From: Paraphysoderma sedebokerense
Taxonomy: Eukaryota; Blastocladiomycota; Physodermatomycetes; Physodermatales; Physodermataceae
Direction of reading: 5' to 3'
NCBI GenBank assembly: GCA_025602915.1
Contig: JAHLJZ010000141.1
Location: 1 to 30,967, forward strand
DNA length: 30,967 nt
A program made the position numbers and the translations under genes. Shown here piece by piece: positions 1 to 9,509 of this stretch (within the stretch, counting starts at the first letter, position 1; every line of letters starts with the position of its first letter). A model generated the notes under the pieces. The model was not told the origin of the DNA. It ran no database searches and was given only the letters and a program-made list of their open reading frames with translations.

Positions 1-84
1 ATCATTAAGTAGTTTATATGGCATAGAACCTCCCGCCATTCGTAAGTCCTGCATCCCAATTATCTTCTGACCATATGACACCAT
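1..84 (-). other. Open frame running off the left edge, possible partial coding exon
   Basis: On the minus strand an ATG at 84..82 opens a frame with no stop to the window edge (28 codons). The translation begins MVSYGQKIIGMQDLRMA and looks protein-like, but it is too short to assign. It lies 22 bp past the stop of the neighbouring fusion gene on the same strand, so it could be a separate downstream gene or chance. No family is recognised. Confidence 0.2.
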
Positions 85-106
85 TCTAGCACATTACTGC
101 ATCTTT

Positions 107-2404
107 TCAAGGCCTGACGAAATTGTCATCTTGACCAGTGACGGTTCTGTTCGCCTTCTCTTCTCCAGTCAGAACGAATCCGCATTCTCTCACTGCTAAA
201 TCAGCATATCTACTTAGTATATGTTTTTGTTCATTCAGTTGGGTTCTTTGAGTATTGTATGCATAATGAACAACCAAAGCTTTTCCAACCGCTGCGCAAT
301 GCCTGCGCAACTTTCTTGGAATCTCGACTGCTATTTCTTTCTCGTCATCTGCCATTGTGATTACTGTATCGGATGAGTTCATCACAATGAAATTAATGCT
401 CCATCTTAAAGTTGCATCGTAAGCGTGAAAATCATAAATGTGAAATTCGTAAGCGCTTGACATATTGTGCTCCATATTGTATAGAAAATTTTCATGACTT
501 AGCATGGCACACTTCCAGTTCTTCCATGCGCATGTTCGTAAATCGAAATCGTCACCATTTAAATATGCAGGATCGCGAGATCGCACCCATGGATCTGACT
601 GTTCAAGTGACGGCTGGTATGGAGCAATCGCGCCCAGAGACCCATGAAGAGGAGCTAAAATTGGGTGATTAATGACATTGGCAGAGAGAAATAGGTAGCG
701 GTCTCGTAATTTTTCGGACAGCATCTCTTCAAATGTTCCGTCTCGAATGTAAATTATGTCATCGTCAATTTTAAAATATAAAGTATTGGGAGTCATCCAA
801 CTGTAATGAGATGAAAAGTCCCATCCTTTCTTGGTTATTTCGACTTTTCTGTAGTAAGGTTGATTCCGCTCGATTAAATAATCTAGAAAGTTCAAATCTG
901 GTATCTTATCTGTCTTGACAACAAAAATGACTTCTGACAGGATACCCCCATTTTTGGCAAGGTTTCGCTCAAGATAACAGTTTAATATTCTGACAGATTC
1001 GCGGCGACCATAGAAAATTACGGCGGATACATTATGAGATCGGAGTTCATGATTATTTGGCAGCGGAACATATGGCTTCAGATAGGAATTAGAAGTTTGT
1101 GTTGGACTGACAGATGAGCTGGAAGATGACATGAGAATGATAATCAAGAGAATGGCATGGAAGCCTGCGGCAAGAAAACGAATGGTCAAAGGGGCCGATT
1201 TATCATCAATCGTAATGTTGCTTTGAGTTCCGTTTATAAATGGCAATAGCTTTCTGCTGTACGTTGAGGCGGTGAATTGTTTCGATAACACGAACAACGC
1301 TAAGAGTGATCCCATAATTCCCAGCGGGTACACGATACTTCCAACCGTAATTTTAGTTGCCGTATACACAAACATCGCGATAATTAATGCACCGGAATAA
1401 TTCAGTGATAGATGAAGAGATGACGATTTTGAAACAAGTCGAGTAAATAGTCTAATGGAAACGGCCATCAATAAAGAATTGGAGAGCAACGTCAACATGA
1501 CGGGTGCTGTGAAGGTAACAGATACGGATTCTATGAGTATTGTAGCCCCCAAGAAAGTCATAGTCGAATAATGAAGCTGCATTTATAACACCGACAGGGG
1601 ATTTAAGGCGGCTATTGGTTAAGTATTGACCAAAGGCATACTGGTACGCAATGAAGAGAGACTTACCACTCGTGTCTGCATTACTGAATCCCAAAGATCA
1701 TGGGACTTTAACTTGATGAGCTCATCAATAAATAGAAAGGTGAAGCCCTGGGCCAATGTACTGGTAATTGAGAATGAAATTCCAGATATAGTATATTGAA
1801 TGAAATTTTCTTTTGACATAGTATAAACTATCAATGCGAAAATGACAGTGGGGATTGGCATCAATGTAGAATGCGATATAAGGGGTTGTACTGGACTTAT
1901 TAACGATAGGAATGACGGAAGAAATGACTGAAAAAAGGACATCAGCGGAATGAAAAAAGCAATCGCATCTCAGAAAATTTCAGTTAACAGTACCTTTATT
2001 AGAAGTATGCCAATAGTCGGGAGTTGAGTGAATGCCATATTTTCAGTGAATATCCACACATTCATAGCCGTGATAACCTTGATTAGAAGAATCCATTCTC
2101 CGTTATAATTTTTGACTTCCAATGATGGCTCACTTTCTGTCTCTTCTTCCCTTGCGAAGTCATTTAATGTTGATTGCATGCTGGAAAAGTTTTTATATGT
2201 GCAACACCCCAGGCGGTGTCGCAATGATTGGATATGGTTGCAATGACGGATAATCCTCTCAATACTTGACGGGACAACAGAGAAAAGGAGGATGAAAAAG
2301 CATGTCGTAAATGTCGAGAGAAGTGGGTAGTGAAAGCTGTGTTGAATCAATCTGGCCGATTCGACTAAGACTAACAGCAATGGTTGGGCGGCGGCAAAGG
2401 ACAT
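107..2404 (-). CDS. Nucleotide-sugar-transporter-like / GT-A glycosyltransferase fusion protein
   Basis: Three exons join in phase 0: complement of 1994..2404, 1667..1927 and 107..1576 (introns 66 and 90 bp; donors GTACTG and GTAAGT; acceptors TTTCAG and TGCAG). The product is 713 residues; an in-frame TAA lies upstream of the chosen ATG. Residues 1 to about 325 are a run of hydrophobic helices resembling SLC35A-type nucleotide-sugar transporters: a helix like GISFSITSTLAQGF followed by DELIKL, then a W..(V)MQ segment, matches the known TM5-loop pattern. One extra helix lies at about 355-373, then a Ser-rich linker. From about 407 there is a GT-A domain with RNLAKNGGILSEVIF and FKIDDDIIYI, where DDD (495-497) is the expected metal/nucleotide-binding motif. 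The last membrane helices and the transferase lie in one uninterrupted exon, so the fusion does not depend on splicing. The extra helix would place the transferase in the Golgi lumen. The transporter identity is by eye and weaker than the GT call; donor sugar unknown. Confidence 0.75.
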
Positions 2405-3256
2405 GAAGGATTAAAAATGATATGGAGCCGAAGACTGAGAAAGGTGTCCGTGTCACTTTATATGATGAATGATGATAATACGAGCTAAAGTTGCAACTTG
2501 CCGTCGAATATCTGGATTCTACTCTCGAACGATACGGCCAACTGAATACTTTCTAACTGAGTCCTGCCTTTTGAAGGCCAGTCAATTACTATCGATTGAG
2601 TGAGAATAGTGATGTGGGGAGGCGGCGGAACGCAGGAATCTTCTCCTTGATTGGGGGGTTGTCCACTTAGATTTCAGCTATGGCAATATGGAGTCACATT
2701 TGATTGTACATACCCAGACAATAGACAGTAGACACTCCTCAGTCCTCAGACCACACAAGCACGTTCTCGGTGGCTCCTGCTTAATAGCCGACATAGTTAT
2801 CAGTGCCTAGGGCCCTAGACCATCCATGGCGAAATGAGGTGATTGAGGTTTCGTCGACTTTGGTATTTTTGTTGCCCACTTTAATGGAGAACATGAGGCA
2901 CACATTGATATATCACTGGCATCGTTGACTATGAAATTATGAATTACCAGGGCCCTAGTGCTGAGTCCGGAAGAAATTGTCAATGCAACATCAAAGCGTC
3001 CAGGGTCGGGACTCAATTGACGCGTCTGTGATGTGTTTGACGCGTCTCTGCGGAAGAACGTCAACCGCGTTTCCGGCAGGACGAAAACGTCGCGGATAAT
3101 GCAGCAGAATACATCCAGAATAGCCAACCACCCCGTTGAACTGGCAGCTCAAAATATACATCGGCTATGTTGTTGCAAATGCAAGTATTTCAGATGATCC
3201 AAATATTTAGAGAAAGGGAACTGATAGTCGTTTAAAGAATTCTTCTACTTTGTGTA
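2405..3256. other. Divergent intergenic region, likely promoters; no convincing gene
   Basis: This spacer separates the divergently transcribed fusion gene and DUF707 gene. A 106-codon frame on the minus strand (2807-3127) resembles no family I know. AGACAGTAGACACT at 2723-2736 recurs at 19060-19073, at a similar distance upstream of another minus-strand gene. Two near-palindromic GGGCCC sites (about 2808-2817 and 2949-2958) face each other. I found no membrane-anchor exon for the DUF707 gene here. Confidence 0.5.
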
Positions 3257-4301
3257 ATGGTCAACGGATCTCCAGCGGTTATTAGCGGACTCTCAACAAC
3301 CGATAGCAACTTTGGATTTACTGCCAGAGAACTCGGTAATATTGAACGCCTTGCAAGTGTATCGCCTCGTAAACCCGTACTTGAGCGAAAACTCGGTTTA
3401 GTAGTGATGTCTGTTGGTCAGAAAGCCAAGCCAAGGGTCGACAAGCTTGTGCGCAAGTTTGGTACAGCCAAATTTTCGTTCATGTTGTTCCATTGGGATA
3501 ATGCAACTTGGGACGAATTTTCGTGGTACAAGGACATCGTGTCTGCGAGGGCCATCGGTCAAACCAAATTCTGGTTTGCCAAGCGGTTTTTGACTCCAGA
3601 TATCGTCCAAGCGTACGACTACATTTGGCTATGGGATGACGATGTTGAATTGGAGGAAAATTTTGATCCTCTTGGTTTCACTGACGTATTGAAGCAATAT
3701 AATATTCACATTGCTCAACCAAGTTTACTTGCCGGCGACCACCATGTCGTCACCCGCCAACAAACTGCTGGTATCGGACGGTTCACAAACTTTGTTGAGA
3801 TCATGTTTCCCATCTTTTCAAGCAGCGCATGGATGTGTGTGTGGTCCCTCATACCATTCGACGTAAAATCAGCCTGGGGTGTAGATGGTGTTTCGTACCC
3901 AGCATGTGGTTCGATGGGCTTTTGTCGCTTTGCAATCATCGACAAGTATCCTGTACGACATATGGACACCAAAAGTTGTAAGTTGGCCGCTTAATAGTTA
4001 ATAACTTAATATGTTGATGGATGTGTATATTTAACTGCCTTTTCGCCATGTAGTCACCGGAAATTTTGCAGCAAATGGTGATGAGGGCAAAGTGTACAAG
4101 TACATGATGTCCACCAAGTGCCGGGATATTGACTCTCTTCGAGCACCCCGGCATCTACAGTTGTTTTGCCGTCTCTGGGGCATGCGTGATCCAATGATAA
4201 CGGCATATGCTACCATAAGAGCGATTGATTCACGAGATAAGGTTACCCAATCATGTCCCAATCCTGATGACTTTCCCGGACTAGAGAACATCGCCGTCTA
4301 G
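3257..4301 (+). CDS. DUF707 family protein, putative GT-A-like glycosyltransferase
   Basis: Two exons, 3257..3977 and 4054..4301, are joined across a 76-bp intron (donor GTAAGT, acceptor TGTAG, phase 1), giving 322 residues. The sequence runs LGLVVMSVGQKAKPRVDKLV, then FSFMLFHWDNATWDEFSW, then YIWLWDDDVELEENFDPLGF with the DDD triad at residues 127-129. This order is the signature of the DUF707 family found in plants and fungi. The family has no settled biochemical role but carries a GT-A-like acidic motif. The C-terminal part (FAANGDEGKV..., WGMRDPMITAYA) is on exon 2. Many family members have an N-terminal membrane anchor, and none is visible here: an in-frame TAA sits 24 bp upstream of the ATG, so a short 5' exon may be missing from this model. 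It is convergent with the CMT1-like gene (391 bp between stops). Family call is strong; the start is uncertain. Confidence 0.85.
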
Positions 4302-4692
4302 TTTACTTGGTGGGGACATTGAGAGTACGATATACGATATAATGTTTGTTGTATATATCTATCGCTATGTTCTTATTTCTGTAAGAAGCAAGCAAATTTG
4401 AGGTTTATTATCTTAGATTTTGCGAGAATACGCCAAGAACGCCAAAAGGCAATATAAATTTGTTTAAACTGATTAACCTCATCTGATGTAAATTTAAACA
4501 TTAGTCGACCCAGGCATATTTAACTAACGTGGACTGCTATTGAATCGCGTTCAACTATGTGAAGTAGATAAATAGAAGGTCATGCCAGTCTTGTTATCCC
4601 CGCATGATCAACATGTGTATGAATATTCATGTATTGAAAATCTGACATATTGAACCCGATTTGGGATAAGCAATACCTCACAAAATTGACAA
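4302..4692. other. Convergent 3' spacer
   Basis: This AT-rich spacer lies between two facing stop codons and probably holds both 3' untranslated regions and polyadenylation sites. I see no gene or repeat in it. Confidence 0.5.
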
Positions 4693-6627
4693 TTACATTT
4701 TAGATTTCGCTGTTATATTGGAAAGCCAATTTTCATATATCGCAGTATGAGGGTCTAAATACCGTGCACCTTTGTGTTTTTGAAGTGGTAGACACAGAAC
4801 AAATTCGGGAAACTTGGTAAAATCAACTAATGCTGTAGTTTCTTCTTGAGAAAAGTTTTGGTTGGGTGGAAATCGTCGGGTGAATTCTGCCTGTGCCTGG
4901 GGTTCTTTCACATTACGGAACGTATTCAATTCGTAGGCAACCTAAATCATTATTAGTTCTTCTATTTTAAATTTCGATGGAACTAAACACTCATATTACC
5001 TTGACACGAGGCACAACCATGATTCGGGTATTACCTTTACCGACGATATCTTTGCAAAGTAAGCTGCATTCGGACTGATCGCACTCTCCCGAAGGCTTAT
5101 CAGCGGATCGAAATTTGATTCCACCGTCAGATCTCCAAACATCAGAATCTACAACCGCCGCACCATTCCAGCAACATGCAACAGGGGTTGGAAGCTGCTT
5201 CTTAAGTCTGAGAGCAGTACCAGGATGATGTGCGAACGTGTCATATAGCGAGGTCAGGTAATTATAGGATCGCCATCCTTCCAAATTTTCTGCAATGGGA
5301 GCATTGATAGTTCGCGGAGGTAGACCTGCCAGATCGCGCTGGACCCAGAGATCATATATCTAAAATAAGCATGTCAGTGTTGTCCGGGGCTTTTTTTCAA
5401 GAGAACAGCTATTAAATCGTACTTACAACGGGGTTATTCCCTTGGTGATAATCTATCCCGCAAGTCAAGGCTGCTTTCTGTTGTTTCGCTTGGAACAACA
5501 ATTCGTACATATCATCCACACAAAACAGCACATCATTTAAGAACAGAATATGGCCAATGAAGTCACCAAATTTTTGAAGTGCTCTGTAGATATGGTCAAT
5601 TGTCCATAATCAGCATTAAAAGGATAGAAATTTATAATCGCCCCTCACCTATTTCGGACTTTAGATAGATATTCAATACGGTGTTCTTCTGGCCCTCTCA
5701 CCATCTCATCCATGATGATAAAATTCTCCACACCAACATTCTGCAATGCATGCTGCAGTATTCGAAGCAGGCATTTGGATTTATCCTTGCTCCCGCTTTC
5801 GTAAATAGATATGGAAAGGGGTGGTGACTCCTGGCCACTAATCGATTCATTCGCCATGACTAGAAAATTGTACATCATGTCCGGGAGGATGTCTTCGTTG
5901 TTATGAAGATTTGCCGCTACATATTTCTTCGATTTCTGAATGTCACGATACCGTGACAATTTTTCCTGTAAAAAATTTAAAGAATGATTTCTGCAATAAT
6001 CATGATGCACATTCTTGAACGTTTGAAGGCGCTTAAATTTCTCTAGATAAAAGGCCAATCTGCCTGATAAATCAACAGCCGGAGCAACTCCGATGCTGTA
6101 GGCGTAGAGCACATCTGCAATTGAGGAGTTTTCACAGTTTATAGTATCAACGATGGGGTGGAGATTTGTTTTGGAACATTCGGAATTCCAGTTGAAGTGG
6201 AGGGTGACTGTGAGGTTGAAGTTAAGATAGAGATAGAGCTAAAATGTGAATGAGCTGGGACAGAGTTTGAAATCTTAGATATTTCAGACGTTTCAGTTGA
6301 GGTCGAGGTTGAGGTCGAGGTCAAGGTTGAAGTCGAGGTTAAAGTTGCGGATGAGGTTGAACCAAGGTGGGACGGCGTAGGGACAGAATTTGAAACCTTA
6401 AAAATTTCCGTTGAAACCGAGGATGAGAGTGAGGTTGAGGTTGAAGTTGAACCAAGATGGGACGAATCGGGAGAAGACTTTCGAATTTTGGAAATTTCAA
6501 TTGAATGGTGAATCAAGGTTGAGGTAGAGCTAAATGCGGGATATGGCCAACGCAGAGACACGATCGTCACAGACGTGAACACAAATGCAGAAATCAAGAC
6601 GACAACTCTGAATCTGCTACTCTTCAT
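4693..6627 (-). CDS. CAP59/CMT1-family alpha-1,3-mannosyltransferase with Ser/Thr-repeat stem
   Basis: The catalytic part is in four exons on the minus strand: up to 5649, 5583..5427, 5359..5000 and 4941..4693 (introns 65, 67 and 58 bp, all GT-AG, with phases that agree). It has the hallmarks of the cryptococcal CAP59/CMT1 family: YVAANLHNNEDILPDMM, SISIYESGSKDKS, GPEEHRIEYLSKVRNRAL, FIGHILFLNDVLFCVDD, NNPVIYDLWVQRDLAG, CCWNGAAVVD and VVPRVKVAYELNT. Members transfer mannose in capsule or wall glycan synthesis. The 5' exon from 6627 encodes a signal anchor (RFRVVVLISAFVFTSVTIV) and a Ser/Thr-rich stem built of three diverged repeats. The stem frame and the catalytic frame differ. A good acceptor (CCTCACAG, catalytic exon from 6207) exists, but I find no consensus donor in the matching phase, so either a poor GTTCAA donor is used or repeat-length change has shifted the frame. 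The gene lies divergent to the TPT transporter, 975 bp away. Confidence 0.85.
6190..6498 (-). repeat. Three diverged Ser/Thr repeats in the CMT1-like stem
   Basis: Units begin at about 6498, 6408 and 6285 on the minus strand with the related starts EISKIRKSSPDSSHLGS, EIFKVSNSVPTPSHLGS and EISKISNSVPAHSHFSS. Each is followed by a run of alternating Ser and Thr (DNA hexamer-like ACCTCG/ACTTCA units). Lengths are about 30, 41 and 32 codons. Such stems are typically O-mannosylated spacers in fungal Golgi transferases. The low-complexity DNA is prone to length change. Confidence 0.8.
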
Positions 6628-7602
6628 CCTAATTTTATAGATATTACAGAGATATAGCGGAGTGCGTAGTGCAGCCCTCACTACAGCTTCACTACTCACC
6701 AGGGGTGTGATTAGGCCTTCTGAACTACCGGAGGTTCGCCAAAATTTTGCCGTTTGACTTGCCAGTGGCCGGCGGCAAGCGTCGATATACAACATACAAA
6801 CATACACTTAATCAGGAATACATTATGATGTCATTCCGGTCACAAGAAGTTACCATTAATCGTAGTTTCTAAGGATCACGCGGCCACACCTTATTTCATT
6901 CTTAACAGAGTTCATTCCACCAATGAAATGCTTCAACGTAACCAAAATTCACCAAGTTCAATCGTTGCTCCCCGCTATCCTTTCTGCGATTCCACAATCC
7001 ACATCGCTCTTCCTCCTGATGCGAGGCGCTTTGTACCTGTTGGTGACATGGGGTCGCCGACGAGCTCTTGAATCGCCGGCATTTGCAGGTGTAATCACAC
7101 CCCTGCTACTCACCCACTGGCCACTGTCGACTGCCGAGGCTCCTGCTATCAGGATTGAGCTACTGTACATCTAATGAGCACCAGCTATCTATAATGCTAT
7201 GTACATCCTGCTATACATATTTGCATTGTCATTTTGTTGTTATCCAAGAAATGGTGTAACACCAAGGCCTGTTATCTTCGCCCGACTGCCGACTGTCTCT
7301 ATCTTGATTTTGCCAATTGCCACAATGTCCCCAATATTAATCCATCACAGCACTGAGCACATCAGTATCACATCTCACATTCCTAATCCTGTCCCCTGAA
7401 TCCAGAATCCTTGCCTCACACTAGTTTCTCAAGTCTCAACATACTCTCAACACTGTCTCAACTCTCAACTCTCGGGCATCTAGTTATGTTTTCAACCTTC
7501 CTGACTGAGCGTTCTGCGGCCTGCCTCGATTCTGGTCAAAAACCCCCCATCTCACACTCCCTCCCATATTTCCTCTGTCGCACTCATTGAGAACAAGTAC
7601 AT
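6628..7602. other. Divergent promoter region between the CMT1-like and TPT genes
   Basis: No gene is supported here. CAGGGGTGTGATTA (6700-6713) is matched in inverted orientation by TAATCACACCCCTG (7092-7105). CTCAAC/CTCTCAA-rich sequence occupies about 7410-7480, upstream of the transporter start. Short frames in both strands around 6923-7174 mirror each other and look like chance. Confidence 0.5.
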
Positions 7603-8981
7603 ATGTCGATTTCAAGAAAACTACATCCAGCAATTTATGTCGCTATATGGATCTCATTTTCGTCAACAGTCATCATCTATAATAAATGGTAAATATTCCT
7701 TGATATGTCTTTGCTCGGCATTCTGCTTGTTAATTCACTAAGACGCTCTCGTATTCAAATATAAAATAATTCAGGATTCTCTCGTCCACAGGGTTGGTCT
7801 CCTCGGTTTCTTGCTCTATTTTTGTTTAAACTATAAATATGCAATGCAGTAAAACTGGAAAATTCCATGACACGCTAAAAGACCACCCTTTCGCAATTTT
7901 CATTTCTGCCATTTGTCTTAGTTCTTATCGTTCTCACCTTAAATTTTTATGTCTTTTTTTGCTTAAACATGACAGTTTCCACTATCCTATTTCTCTTACG
8001 ACATGGCACCTTATCTTTGCAACCATATTGACACAGATCATGAAACGCCATACGAATATGCTACCGGCCGCCAAAAATTCAACAATGACGTGGGACAAAT
8101 ACACCAGAACTGTCGTCCCCATTGGAATATTCTTTTCAGGCTCCTTAATTTTCAACAATAAAGCTTATTTGCATTTATCAGGTATGACTTTAACATCTTT
8201 AACTTTACAAAGATGATCCCAAATCTCACATAATCACGGCGACAATTGCATGAATCTAAATAGTTGCGTTTATTCAAATGTTGAAAGCCGCTACTCCAAT
8301 TGTTGTCTTGCTTTTTTCCTTCATTGCAGGCTTAAAGGAGCCGAATCTTCGACTTTTCCTCAATGTTTTACTAGTTGTTGTCGGTGTTGCAATAGCTTCA
8401 TATGGCGAACTTGAATTCAGAATGACAGGTGAATTTTTTCTGTTGAAGCGTGAAATTTTTTGGCTCCAAAATAAGACACTAATGCCGTGTACTAAGGTTT
8501 CATATATCAATTAATTGGCCTACTCTTCGAATCAGCTCGTTTAGTTCTTGTCCAAAAACTTATGACTGACAAAATGGACCCTTTGTCCTCACTCTATTAC
8601 TTTGCTCCCGTTTGCGCCTTCTTCAATGCCATCGCTTTTCTCAAATACGAATATCCTGTAATTTCTTTTGCTGATATCACCGATCTTGGTTTCTTCGTCC
8701 TGCTTTCGAATGCGTGCATTGCGTTCGGTTTAAACGTCGCAGTCGTCTTTCTGATTGGGTGCACGAGCAGTTTGGTGTTAACTTTGTCGGGAGTCCTCAA
8801 GGACATTTTGTTAATCTGCTTTTCAATGATCATATTTCATTCGAGATCTAGCACAACGCAGATTTTTGGGTACTCGATTGCTTTAATGGCTTTGGTTAAA
8901 TACAAAACTATGAATATGGATGTGCGAAAAGAGTATCTGCGGCTGGTTGGGAAAGATGTATCCACGGCATTACCCAGGTGA
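7603..8981 (+). CDS. TPT-family (triose-phosphate-translocator-like) nucleotide-sugar transporter
   Basis: Five exons, 7603..7688, 7775..7792, 7976..8181, 8264..8428 and 8497..8981, give 319 residues with consistent phases. The spliced product reads KLHPAIYVAIWISFSSTVII, NKWILSSTGFHYPISLTTW, KAYLHLSVAFIQMLKAATP, SYGELEFRMTGFIYQLIG, LLFESARLVLVQKLMTDKMD, SSLYYFAPV and SSLVLTLSGVLKDILLI. These are the landmark segments of the TPT/SLC35 drug-metabolite superfamily in the right order, and the length is normal for the family. About ten membrane helices are expected in the Golgi or ER. Exon 2 is only 18 bp and its downstream donor is the weak GTTGGT, yet it restores the conserved NKWIL...G junction exactly. 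Intron 4 has an ACTAATG branch site. Substrate cannot be read from sequence; the setting in a transferase cluster suggests a sugar nucleotide. Confidence 0.92.
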
Positions 8982-9509
8982 CAAATGTAGATGCAAATGA
9001 TGTTTTTTTACGTCGAAATGCATTTTGGGCTGTCGAATGAAGTTTCGAGGACTGTTCGTTTGTGATTGTAAATTCCGAACTTCATACGTGGAGTATTCCT
9101 GATTAATTATAGCCGTGTCATCATATAAAACAATAATTATGTTGCACCAGATGTCACAATAAAGTGAGTGAGGTGTTGAGCCTCTACCCAGCTGAACAAA
9201 TATTTGGGCTTCAGAGATTGTAGTGTAGTTGTAGACTGAACAAAGTAACGGTGTTCCAGTAATCTTCCAGTTTCTATACACAATTACACATCCATGATCC
9301 ACTGAATTCTTTCTGGAGACAGACTTCAGAGTGCCTCGTCTCCCGAAAGGCCTAACCGTCCTTTTGCTTTCTGCGCTAATTTGGGGAGGTTCGGGGTCGG
9401 CACTCTGCACTCTGCGGTGTGAAATATTTTGTCACACTAAACGACACACTTACTTTGAAAAATAAATCCTGGCAAACCCACAGACAAAGAAAATCGGGAT
9501 TCGTCGATA
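8982..9509. other. Intergenic region between the transporter and the LicD-EEP gene
   Basis: It contains the 3' end of the transporter transcript and the promoter of the LicD-EEP gene. A 146-codon minus-strand frame (8970-9410) overlaps the transporter stop and has no family-like content. I see nothing else. Confidence 0.4.

Noticed and set aside
2808-2958. Facing AGGGCCCTAG palindromes as ends of a mobile element
   Set aside because: The matching arms are short, the flanks diverge quickly, and no target-site duplication or internal gene is evident.
2807-3127. 106-codon minus-strand open frame between the fusion gene and the DUF707 gene
   Set aside because: There is no family resemblance and no splice-linked partner exons; it lies where promoters are expected.
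6923-7174. Open frames on both strands between the CMT1-like gene and the transporter
   Set aside because: They overlap each other as mirror images in a promoter region, with no known domain.
8970-9410. 146-codon minus-strand open frame
   Set aside because: It overlaps the 3' end of the well-supported transporter gene and has no conserved content.
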